In this document: piece by piece, positions 47,208 through 58,018 of the stretch
Layout: every line of letters begins with the position of its first letter
How positions within the stretch are numbered: position 1 is the first letter of the stretch
Assembly (NCBI RefSeq): GCF_001625215.2
Contig: NC_030388.2
Location: 21,812,558-21,876,557, forward strand
Direction: 5' to 3'
DNA: 64,000 bases
DNA from: Daucus carota subsp. sativus
Lineage: Eukaryota; Streptophyta; Magnoliopsida; Apiales; Apiaceae
Translations under genes and position numbers: made by a program
The notes under the pieces: model-generated
The model's input: the letters and a program-made list of their open reading frames with translations, nothing else
What the model was told of the DNA's origin: nothing
The model's database searches: none

Positions 47208-50200
47208 ATGGAAGGGAACTCAGAGATTGGTTCAGTACCGAAGGATACTAGCCGTGAAGATGATGCAGGTGCTGCTTTTGTGCTTGAATCAAAAGGTATT
47301 GTCTATGATCTCGTAGCGGTTCTCACGTGTTTACACGCTAAAACTGTTCCGAGCTAAAATGTTACGTTAAAAACTGTTCTCACCTGAGCACGAGCCTATA
47401 TGTGTTTATCAGTTTATGTGCATGTATGTTAATGTTTGTGTGAGCATGAATGTGTTGATCAGGGGAATGGTGGCATGCTGGATTTCACTTGACAACGGCG
47501 ATAGTGGGGCCTACGATACTGTCATTGCCGTTTGCTTTCAGGGGAATGGGATGGGGACTTGGGTTCTTCTCTTTGACGTTAATGGGAGCTGTTACTTTCT
47601 ATTCTTACTATCTCATGTCGCTTGTGCTTGAGCGTTGTGAAAAATCCGGCCGGCGACATATTCGGTTCCGGGAACTAGCTGCTGATGTACTAGGTAATTT
47701 CATTACTTTCTTGGTATATTCACAGAATTTAGGCTTGTCCGAAGAAACTGATAAAAGCGTGCTGAAATGCAATTATTTTGAAGTTTTAGTTGATTTTTTA
47801 TAGGTGATATGATTTTTTATAGTTTTAGTTCGACTCTCCGTCACCCCCAATATTCTCATAATATAATATGGACACGAAAGTATTAATTGTCCAAAGATGG
47901 GCGTCCGTGATCCACTTTTCAACCCAAAATGATGGGATTTCGAGTGAGAGGGAGTGTTGAAATATAGCATAAGATCCATTTGGGACTTTTATCTGATACC
48001 TTAAAATTTTAGATGGAACGGTTCTCAATAGATTTACTAGAATTTGAAGTGTAAATTTTTGCTTTGTTGCTTTGATAGATGACATTAAGCTATCATTGAT
48101 TCCTCGATTTTACTTGCATTTAAGATTGCCAAACATAGCAATAGATTCTATGTTCTTGATGACAAAAGCTTAAGTCTCTTCTTAGGCCTATGAGAGTAAT
48201 TGCGAAAATGATTTCACCAAGAAAAGTGAAAATGTGAGGGTTGATGGTGCCTGGTGGGGATCACCAATAGTTATTATGTAGACGTCTGGTGGGTAGATGA
48301 TGTGGATGTGTGATGGCAGAATATTTATGTTATGTATCAGTATTCAAAGTCTTAAAATAATGAGGCTTGCTACTCTCACCTTCGAAAAATTCAATCAAAT
48401 TAAACATATTAGTACGTTCTCAGAAGGGCATGATAATAGTCACGACAGTATAACAATTATAGGTGTGCTAATGCTAATTCACCTTCTTGGATATGAACAT
48501 ATTAATTAGCCATATAATGGAAGTGGGAACTTTGATGTTCTCCACACCATGGCGCCTCCCCCACAAGTTTGAAGTTGGGTTTTCAGGTCTTTCTAAAATT
48601 TAACTTGTCTCAGGCTCTCAGCCCATGTCTTTTATTGGACCTACAATTTACTTATTTTGAAAGCTGAAAAAAAAACAGTTATATTAGAACTTGGTGCTTA
48701 CTCATGCCCTCCAAAAGTTTGAAATACAGTTTTCTGTTCTACCTAATATTTAGTTATCTCAGTCCGCTTGCTTTTGTTTAGACCTACAATTCAGAGTCAG
48801 TACTTCAAAACTGAGAAACAGAAAAATATAAGAGCACTGGATTTGATTTTCATGAAAGTCTCTCTATTTATCCGAATATCATCTGTAGAAGTTGCTACAC
48901 TTGCAATGGTTAAGCACTTAAGCTTAAAAGCTGTAGGTTCAACTGTCAGTCACATTCAACTTTCTGTGATTTTCTGTGACTTTATACATAGCTGGACAAG
49001 TGACAACTTAATTAATCCGACACATAGTTACTCTCTGTGTTGGCCTTGAAGTTCTTATTTGGAAAACAGGTTCCTCCTATGTTTGAACTTATGAAATTTT
49101 GAATACGACTATCTTTTAGGCAGGATCTAATTATCTAAAGATTATTAAGTCTTCCTGAAAGGTAAAAAATGCCGACAGTAGATTTCTACTGTATACTTAA
49201 GAACATTGCCAATATAATAACATCAAGTATATTAGTTTCTCAGCCAATCCTCTTTTAAGCCCAAGTTGTATATTTGATAACTGAGCATAGCTGCTTTGTG
49301 GTAAATTTCAATAATGACATGTATATCATTTTCAAAATGCTTCAGTAATATAATATTACATGTTCTTTGCTAATTCATATCTTTCACCATGCTTGGCTTC
49401 AAATTTGTAATCCTTACTGTTCTGGAAGTGTAAGTACTCTCACCTTATAGAACTATAGTATGATAACTAATGATTGCAAGTCCCAGTTTTTGGAACGTTT
49501 GGAGTGCTTTTATGAATTCGAACAGGGGGTTTAGATTTCATTGACACATGTCGTGAGTTTACACTCTTGTAGGGTCTGGCTGGATGTTTTATTTTGTAAT
49601 ATCCATTCAAACAACAATCAACACTGGCATATCGATTGGTGCTATCTTGCTTGCAGGAGACTGCCTTCAGGTATAGGTATTAAAACTTTCTTAAGTTACG
49701 TTTATCTATGATAAGTCGATACTGGATAACCAAATTGAAACAGTCCTTTCACCTTGAACTTTGAAAGACAACATAATTAAGTAGAATATGTAACCAGGAG
49801 GCATAAGTCATAATTATATAACTCTGAACTCTAGTCTTAGATGTACCATTGTCGTTTTAAATATCATCAATTTATATGTGATATCATTGATCCTGAGTCA
49901 TTCCTATTCTTTTTTGCTTCTCTAGATAATGTACCAACAATTAGATCCCGATGGGTCTTGGAAACTATATCAGTTTATAGCAATTGTGACAGGAGTCATG
50001 ATAGTTCTCTCTCAGATGCCCACCTTTCACTCTCTCAGGCACATCAATCTTGTTTCGCTATTTCTCAGCTTGGGCTACACCCTCCTTGTCACTGCTGCTT
50101 GTATCTATGCAGGTAATTTATATCTTGTATCATCATTACGTGTCTGTTAGCTAAGTAGGTTTCTGCTCCGTTGGATCTTAATGGGGGTGTCTGACCGTAG

Positions 50201-51514
50201 GAAAAATATGATCATATACTGTTTATTGCAACTCATGTGTCTCTCTAAGTCTATTTTGATAGATGATGAACACTATTACATTAGTTGAATACAATTGTGA
50301 TTGGTAGCACTTTGAATGGAGTTAAAATGTCTTGCAGCTACCTCAAAAAATGCTCCCTCGAGGGATTATTCTTTGGAAGATTCAGGGGCTTCAAGAGTTT
50401 TCAGTGCCTTTACATCAATCTCTATCATTGCTGCCATTTATGGAAATGGAATACTTCCTGAAATACAAGTATTTTCATATCTTTAATTAAACATCATCAT
50501 TAAATTACTGGATGGATACTGAACGACAGATAAAAATCTTAATCAAGTTTTTGTTTTATATCCAGAGGTCATACGAACCTCTGGATTTCCATTTAGGCCT
50601 ATGGCTATGGTTGCATATTTTATGAAGAAGCTGCAGAACTTAATTTTTTTAGTACTAAGAACTTCTCTAGTGTATGTATATCTTTTGAATATAAAAACTA
50701 CCATGTCAAATTTTGAATCTGAACAGGCAACTTTAGCTCCACCGGTCACTGGGAAGATGGTGAAAGGCCTGACAATGTGTTACTCAGTAATATTCATTAC
50801 TTTTTACTCGGCTGCAATTTCCGGGTACTGGGTATTTGGGAACAAAGCTAGTTCAAACATTCTCAATAGCCTACTGCCAGATGAAGGACCCGCACTGGCT
50901 CCAACATGGGTTTTAGGCCTTGCTGTTATCTTTGTTCTTCTTCAGCTCTTCGCCATTGGTCTGGTGAGCTTACTAAATTTATTGAGTACTTGAGCAATCC
51001 AAAAATAATAGCACAAACTTATTACAGACTTAGCGTTACATTGTAGGATAAATTTACATTTCATCGTTAACTGATGAAAGCTACATAGGTTTCACTCTTG
51101 TAATTGTGTTCAATTGATACTCAGGTTTACTCACAAGTAGCATATGAGATTATGGAAAAGAAATCCGCTGATGTGAAGCAAGGACTGTTCTCCAAAAGGA
51201 ACCTAATTCCAAGGCTAATTCTTCGATCACTCTACATGGTAATCTGTGGCTTTTTTGCAGCAATGTTACCATTCTTTGGAGACATCAGTGCTGTCGTCGG
51301 AGCTATTGGTTTCATCCCGCTAGATTTTATCCTGCCAATGCTTCTCTACAATATGACTTTCAAGCCCCCTAGATCATCCTACACTTTCTGGCTCAACAAC
51401 ACTATAATGATAGTCTTTACATGCGTAGGACTCCTGGGAACTTTTTCTTCAGTAAGGAAGTTAATCCATGATGCCAACAAGTTTAAGCTCTTCTCTAGTG
51501 ATGTAGTCGACTAA
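47208..51514 (+). CDS. GABA transporter (AAAP family), 453 aa
   Basis: Exons 47208-47295, 47463-47693, 49573-49670, 49926-50112, 50338-50468, 50727-50963 and 51125-51514 join to 453 codons plus stop. [27 protein letters not shown], then about eleven hydrophobic helices, [15 protein letters not shown] and [19 protein letters not shown] are signatures of plant GABA transporters (GAT1 / probable GAT2) in the amino acid/auxin permease family: proton-coupled GABA uptake, usually at the plasma membrane. From memory it is closest to the probable GAT2 type. Earlier in-frame ATG at 47178 exists, but 47208 (MEGNSE) gives the usual family start. Intron 2 is 1.9 kb. A TATA-like TATATATA lies near 47088. 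Confidence 0.93.
48885..49050 (+). mobile_element. Possible SINE remnant in GABA transporter intron 2
   Basis: TGCAATGGTTAAGCAC resembles an A box, and TAGGTTCAACTGTC about 30 bases later resembles a B box. No tail or target duplication could be placed, so this may be chance. Confidence 0.25.
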
Positions 51515-53044
51515 TCTCACATTTACACCATATATAGAAACCTCTACCTAGCTCATAGCAACCTACAAACTGTCCAATACATCGAAATTCTTGTAAAGAT
51601 TGCTAATATTTTATGCACCTCAAGCTTTTTCATTATATACTGAATTAATTCAGATTTTTTCTGGTATCTGTTTGTGCAAGCCTATTATTCATTCTTCAGT
51701 TCAGCATTTTGGCCTCTTGCTATTCACAAGGTTCCTCTATCCAGACTTTTGACCTACTAGTTATTCTCTGGTATACGATAATCTAATCCGAGTTCATTAG
51801 AATACACTAAATCATATTATCTGCAAATAAAGAAACACTTCAAACATTCCCAGAAGAAACGACAAATCGAAAGCTCAGCCTAAATGCTGAATCATGTGGG
51901 GAGCCAACATAAAGGTGACATTTCAACTGATTCTTCTTATCTGCTCCTGTGTATCTGGCCTGTTGTTAACTTACCACAGGTTCCCATTTCTCCAGGTAAT
52001 ACTAAAACTGAAAGAGATGGATTCATTAATAAAAAAAGGTGACCTCAGCTTTATCTTTTAAACAGAGAAGAACAAGATTATATGCATATACAATTATGCA
52101 TCACCATGCACTAAGCCACTAATAGTTCCTCAACACAGGCCACATGTGATGGTGTAACAACTGCTTACCTATTAACACCTAAACAAAGGGATTATACCCT
52201 AATTTAGAATTGGTAATCATATTTTAATCTCAATCAGTACATAATTACAACTAATCATATGTCATATTCCCAGAAGTCAGTCTTGTTATTTTATTATCAA
52301 TTTCAAACCTTATTTTGGCAAACTTTTACCTGCTTGAATGTTACAGCATCTTCAACGGAGTTGGCTAAATTGGACATGCATGACATTTTGTAAAATTTAT
52401 TGAAGGCACCTTGTTTCGATGATTCTGGCTAAATCTTTTTACAGTAGAAATTCGACAAATATAAGCAACATCATAATTATAGACGAGTTCTATGTAGTTG
52501 GAGATGCTCTTGCTTACTCTACCGCCAGATCAATTTAGCCAATCTCGTTGAAGATGCTCAATGTCGACCAGATGTACCGCAACAATATCAAGATTCGGGA
52601 AGATTTAGTTAGTTTTGAAGGAACACATAGAAGAAAGTCAATTGTCTAATAAATGAATAAATGAAGTTGAATTACCTGATACAAAAAACACATGAATGGA
52701 TCACTAACTATTCCATGGTCCATAACATGTAAACGTGAAGCACTAAAGAAAAGCGCTTTAATTTCCTTCATTTAAAGACTGCGACGCGTTTGCTTCGCAC
52801 CCACCATATGTTTTATATTTGTACCACGCCATAACCTAATCAAACTTCAACTGCCTTGCTCTCCATCTACATCTACTACTCTATCCATCCATATATACTA
52901 CGGACAATATTTGTAAAAATATTGTTGCACAACATATTATTGTGTTTACGTATTTGTTATCGGTCGATTTTACCCGTTTTTCTTGTGTTTCCATAATATA
53001 CCTATCTACACGTATTTTTAAGTGTTTTGATCGAGAAACGGAAG
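51515..53044. other. 3' UTR, spacer and promoter of the next gene
   Basis: About 150 bases after the stop fit a 3' UTR. Apart from the MITE at 52345-52559 I see nothing distinct. The last 200 bases should contain the promoter of the gene at 53045. Confidence 0.4.
52345..52559. mobile_element. Short MITE with AGCATCTTCAACG ends
   Basis: CAGCATCTTCAACGGAGTTG at the left pairs with the right end CGTTGAAGATGCTC, and TTGGCTAAATT pairs with AATTTAGCCAA just inside. It is related in sequence to the Tourist-like element at 26594. An internal GTTGGAGATGCTC suggests a nested or truncated copy. Confidence 0.65.
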
Positions 53045-53548
53045 ATGGAAAAAGTGAAAGGATCACAAAAGGCAACGGTTTGGGATTGCGGAAGTTCACT
53101 CTACGACTCATTCGAGCTCAAATCATTCGAACGTCAACTCGACTCGGCCATCTCATCGGCGCGAAGTTTATCGATGCCTCATTTAACCGACACCCGTCGA
53201 TTTCCTCAGCCCGACTCAGGCCAGCATCAAACTCAATATGACCCCCCGCAAATCTCGTCCAAAAAATCGTCGAAAATTTCGCGGTCATTTAATAAGCTCA
53301 TGCGGACGTTGTTCAGGACTAAACAAAGTCCGAGCACTCTGTTTCGTGTCCAAAGTCAACGAGCTTATCATGATCGGGTTTACGATAGGTACGGTGCACT
53401 GACAACGATTCCGGAGGTGTCGGAGAATGCGAATGCGGGGGATTACGAAGGCGGGTTTTCTCCGGAAATGAGAAGCGCGTCGAATTTGGTGGAAAGATCG
53501 GCTTCCGAACGATTTGCCGCCACTTCTGTCGGTATTTCATGTGCATGA
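53045..53548 (+). CDS. Single-exon basic protein of unknown function, 167 aa
   Basis: The ORF from the ATG at 53045 to TGA at 53546-53548 encodes 167 residues. A short acidic/aromatic N-terminal motif (VWDCGSSLYDSFELKSFERQ) is followed by a Ser-rich stretch, then a basic SSKKSSKISRSFNKLMRTLF block and a polar tail. No signal peptide, membrane helix or catalytic motif is visible. GC content is clearly above the flanks, supporting coding. The N-terminal motif and basic patch resemble small plant proteins of unknown role; I infer, from position between GABA transporter and SEH1, relation to Arabidopsis At1g64340/At5g41810-type genes, without an alignment. An alternative non-ATG upstream start is unlikely. 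Confidence 0.75.
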   Translation: MEKVKGSQKATVWDCGSSLYDSFELKSFERQLDSAISSARSLSMPHLTDTRRFPQPDSGQHQTQYDPPQISSKKSSKISRSFNKLMRTLFRTKQSPSTLFRVQSQRAYHDRVYDRYGALTTIPEVSENANAGDYEGGFSPEMRSASNLVERSASERFAATSVGISCA

Positions 53549-54860
53549 CATATGTATTAAGTATTGTTTAGAATGTTTAACATTCGTATATAATATGACA
53601 GATCATTATGTAATATATATGTTATATAACTGTCGTCGATCACCTTAATTAATTTGGTAGAGTTATAAACTATGTATATCTGATTTAAGTCTAATTTCAC
53701 GTCACTGAGAATTAATCAAGAAGTTGCTTATGTAGCCTCCTTTAATTGCAACTTATACTTCATATTTTTCATTTGTAATTATAGAATTAGCAGTCTCGTA
53801 TTTGAATTTGTGCAACTGATCATCAAGATATTGATATCTTTTAATTTGTCGACATCAATTATGAAGTATCTCGATCTTTCTTATGATTGTGTGTGTCGTA
53901 ATTACTCCGAGTTTGTTTAATTTGATTTAATTTACATAACATAACTAAACTGGATAATTGAAATCTCGAGTAAAATATTAAATTTAAATTGCACAGTTTA
54001 ACTAAAAATATACTGTATAATTGAAATCTCGAGTCTTGTATCTTGTGCGAGTGTTTTTTATATATTTGTTGTTTGCTTTTTCATTAAGCAAGCATTTTCT
54101 TATTGAATTTTGACTGGTTACAAACTTCCTCGAACAATCGATAATACCAAATAAAATAACCAAGTCAATAATTTCTTTCATCATCGCCATCATGGATATA
54201 TCTGCATGTTCATAGTTCGTACACACAACTCAAGCCTTTAGCCTAAGGAACTAGTCATACAAGAAACTTAATGGTACTGGGTCTTTATTCTCATTATTGT
54301 ACATAAATCGAGTTCAATACAGATTGTTGTACGTTTAAAATAATCTTTGATTGAGAGAGACGGGTTGCCAGCAAATCGAAACTGCAGTAGCTCACCAAGT
54401 TGGGAACGGCAGCGAGTTGACCCTACAACAAAGGGTGGCATTGTATTATCTATTATATAATATATAAAAAAACGCTTCAGACATAAAATTGGGTAAAAAG
54501 TATTTACAAAATAATGAAGGTGTTTAACTGTTTGGTTCATGTTAATGAGTCTGCCTAACGAGAATCAGAATCTCAAACTAGTGTGTCGGTGTCTGGATTA
54601 ACCATTTGGTGGTATTAATAAGTAAACCATTCTTTACACGTCCATTCACATACCAATACTCATACTATTCGTTCTATATCTCCATTTTTATTCCTGATTT
54701 TCATTCTTATCTACCATCGAAACACATTAATATTATTGATAAATTTCTTCATTATTTTTCACATTCTACCAAGACTCTATAATATAAAATATTTATTGAT
54801 TTACAGAGAACAATCGAAATTATAGCCCAGTTGCTTCCCGAAGTCCTCAGGTATACACTC
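53549..54860. other. Spacer
   Basis: AT-rich; no supported gene. GAAATCTCGAGT occurs twice (53961 and 54022) within a short duplicated phrase beginning TAACTAAA. Confidence 0.4.
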
Positions 54861-54869
54861 TGTTCTAAA

Positions 54870-55035
54870 AGTCGGTGATTAATCACAATTAGTCACCGAT
54901 TAATCCATGTTCCGTATCTCGCCGAACGGATTAAATCTCTGATGAATCACTGATTAATCCGATTAATCACCGATCAATTCAATTAATCACCGATTAATCC
55001 CTGTTCTGTGACTTCACTGATTAAGTCCGATTCCC
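54870..55035. repeat. Cluster of CACCGATTAATC-type repeats
   Basis: The words TAATCACCGAT, GATTAATCC and their inversions TCGGTGATTAATCAC occur at least eight times in about 165 bp, in both orientations, and GTTC(T/C)GT(A/G) recurs between them. The region is bracketed by GTATACA (54852 and 55051). It may be a degenerate small element. Confidence 0.5.
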
Positions 55036-55244
55036 GCTTTTTACAACACTGGGTATACATGATATAAAATGGTGCAAGGATATAAAGGTATAAGCTGCAC
55101 GCAAGTACAAAGGATTTCAGTAAAGGTAGCCATCAACTATGGTTATAATTAATTAAGAGACGACTGGGTTTATCTACTGAAAAAGTAGTAGAAAAAGTAA
55201 CTTACTGATCGATGATCAGAGTAGTGAAGGGTTTGAATTAATTA

Positions 55245-55479
55245 CTCCCTCTAGTCCTTATTATAAGGCACCAAGACTTTTTGCACACATTTTTAGTTGC
55301 TTTGACCACACACTTAAAATTATTTTTTTTTAAATTTTCTTTTTCTGAATTAAAATATATATCACATATTTTAATTCAGAAAAAGAAAAATTTTAAAAAG
55401 ATAATTTTAAGTATGTGGTCAAAGCACCTAGAATTGTGTGCAAAAAGTCTTGGTGCCTTATAATAAGGACTAGAGGGAG
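55245..55479. mobile_element. Stowaway-type MITE, near-perfect hairpin
   Basis: CTCCCTCTAGTCCTTATTAT at the left and its exact complement at the right are flanked by TA. The arms, about 110 bases each, are complementary almost throughout around a short AT loop (near 55355-55365). 235 bp, non-coding. The transcript would form a long hairpin. Confidence 0.85.
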
Positions 55480-55845
55480 TAACATTTTGCTACTTTTAGT
55501 TTGTTCGTTAGACATTACAGCCTTTTGTATCTGCCTTTCATCAATTCTTCAACTATGAGGTAGTTGGCTATAAATCCCCTCTCCTCATCTGAGTTGCCTG
55601 CTATACAAGAAATGTTCTTGTAGCGGTATTAGCTCTGGTTAACAAGTGAATTTTTTTGGTAACATTTAAATGTTTAAATTTTATTAAAAAATGTCAAAAA
55701 GATATTTAATAAATTTAAATTTAAATTTAAATTATTAATTATGTAAATTTAAATTTTACTTATAGTATTGTGTTCGACCATTTAAAGTTGAGTCGAATAT
55801 TTTGTACCGGATGCCCTTCATGAATATGTGGGGAGACAAATGGGT
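55480..55845. other. Spacer
   Basis: No gene or element boundaries seen; AT-rich with AAATTTAAATTTAAATT runs near 55705. Confidence 0.4.
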
Positions 55846-55860
55846 TCCCTCTTTTGATTT

Positions 55861-56958
55861 TTTTTTTTTTTTTTTGACAGAAATACACTTGCTCGTATCG
55901 ATAAACGCCAATACTCCGAGGAGTTTCCTTCATTCAAAAAAGCTTATCATCTAACCGAAAGACATGAAAATGTCTCCGGAAGCTTAGACAATAAGACCTT
56001 AATGTCCGAAAAGAAATCGTCCCAATTTGTAAGACCACGCCACCTGAAACAAATACGATCCATTAATAACAAGAAAATTAAAATAATAAATTTAATAATT
56101 AAAATCAGTATAGATTATCAAAAAATGGTACAAGTAGAAGAAATGATATATATATAATATTTTGACAAAAAGAAGATAAAATAAGAAAGAAAACAGAATA
56201 AAAATTATATCTAACCAAAGGGAGACCCTTTGGCTAGATATATAACAAAATAAATAATTACTAAGAATAATTAATAAAATGTATTAAAATAAAACTATAA
56301 TTTTCAAAACATATCTAAAATTTTAAATAAAAAATTAAATTAAAATTAATAAACAAACCAACAAAATGGCACCAAATTGCCGATTATTAGGCCAAGAATA
56401 TACGCCATCAATTATGGCCACCCATATACGGTACGAACAAAACCATGAATCAAGACTGCAAATAAATATACACCGGTTAACAAATTGCATTAAACTCTAA
56501 TCAATGAGAATTAAAGCATTTAGAGCATATATTTAAAAGCAATTACTCGAGAAAAAATAAAATTCAAGATTAGCAACAATCAAGTGAGTCAAAATGGTAA
56601 ACAAGCCATAAAAATGGCATCCAAACTTGAACAAAACCATTAAAGGCATAATAAAGTCATAATTAATGACTCCCATAAATTGTAATAAATATTCATAAAG
56701 AATATCCCTCCGATTACAATCACAATTTAAAAGTAACTGTTCTATTTAAAGAAACAAATAATGAATAGTCAATAAAAGAGAAACCCGTAACTAAGGCCAA
56801 TCCAATTTACAAATACATTATTGCCTAAAAAATCAACCGATCATAATAATTATGGATTGAAAAACGTAACGGATTCGACCTTCATTACATTCATTATAAC
56901 AAACACTAGACCACCTGCACTGCTACCGACAAAAATGTAAAAATCACATAGATCGATA
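55861..56958 (-). mobile_element. Retroposon, about 1.1 kb, 15-bp TSD, non-coding
   Basis: TCCCTCTTTTGATTT flanks the insert (55846-55860 and 56959-56973). On the minus strand it ends in a poly(A) tail (T-run 55858-55876) preceded by CGAGCAAGTGTATTTCTGTC. The interior is very AT-rich on this strand and has no long ORF. It is either a 5'-truncated LINE or a non-autonomous relative. It does not resemble the copies at 27020, 39520 and 41390. Confidence 0.8.
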
Positions 56959-56973
56959 TCCCTCTTTTGATTT

Positions 56974-58018
56974 GATAAAACGCGAGATCATTTTGGATGT
57001 CGGATGAGCGGCATATTTGAGGGATACCAACTTTATCACATACATATGCTATCCCCGTGTCATATATGGATGATTTATAACATCTACAATTTTTCGATAA
57101 AAAAAAACATCTACAATTTTATTGTTTCTATTTTAAATTTAATTGAAATACAAACTGATTATTATTGACCGAATATTTAAATATTTTGATTCAATTGTTA
57201 ATAAAAAATTTATTAGAACATGTTATATATTAAGGAGATCAGCAGAATAATACCGTCCGGTTGATAAAACTCGACCACCCAATAAAATTATTAATATTTC
57301 GATTTTAATAAAATAATAATATAAAGGTTCAGGTCCCTAGCATACATATGTTGGGGACCCGTTAAAAAACACACAGGTTCTTGACCGTTGAATAAATATC
57401 CAGCGATCAGGATTAAAACAAAGTTTTAGTCCAGCTCTAACGGTCAAGATTAAAACAAAGTTTTAAGTATGTCCAACGCTTTTTTAGCGCCGGACGGGAA
57501 AAATCTTACGGTCAGGAATTTGTATGTCTTTTAACATGTCCCCAAAAATAGATTGTACTCTCTCTGTTTTGTATATGAAAGTTTGATGGTATTTTATAAA
57601 AATATAGTTCAGTCTATTATACTTATTAAAAATAATTTTTATTTTCAATTGATATATATATATATATATATACTTTAGTTTTGATAATTATATAATAAAT
57701 AATAATTCAATATTATACATTTTGTTGATTATAAAATTATGTTGGGACTATTTTATCTTTAAAAAAAATGAAAATATGAAATATATAATAAAGAAAATAT
57801 AGGATCCGTAAATTATTAAAATTTGATAAATGAATCCTTATTTCAATATTTAATTGTGAATTTAATTTCAGCAAAGAATGTACCTTGCAATGTGCCATTA
57901 ACCAAAAATGCCCTCTTCTCCAATTTGAACAAATTCATTTTACAAAGCCCTAGAAAAACCCCAATTCACACCACCTATACATACACACACAAGTATACAT
58001 ACATATACACAGACTCAG
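56974..58018. other. Spacer and SEH1 promoter region
   Basis: Between 57330 and 57550 repeated AAGATTAAAACAAAGTTTTA-like phrases and GGGGACCC / CATGTCCCC suggest an old small element. A (TA)n run is at about 57649-57671. The last 120 bases (CA-rich leader, with GCCCTAG) are the probable 5' UTR of SEH1. Confidence 0.4.
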
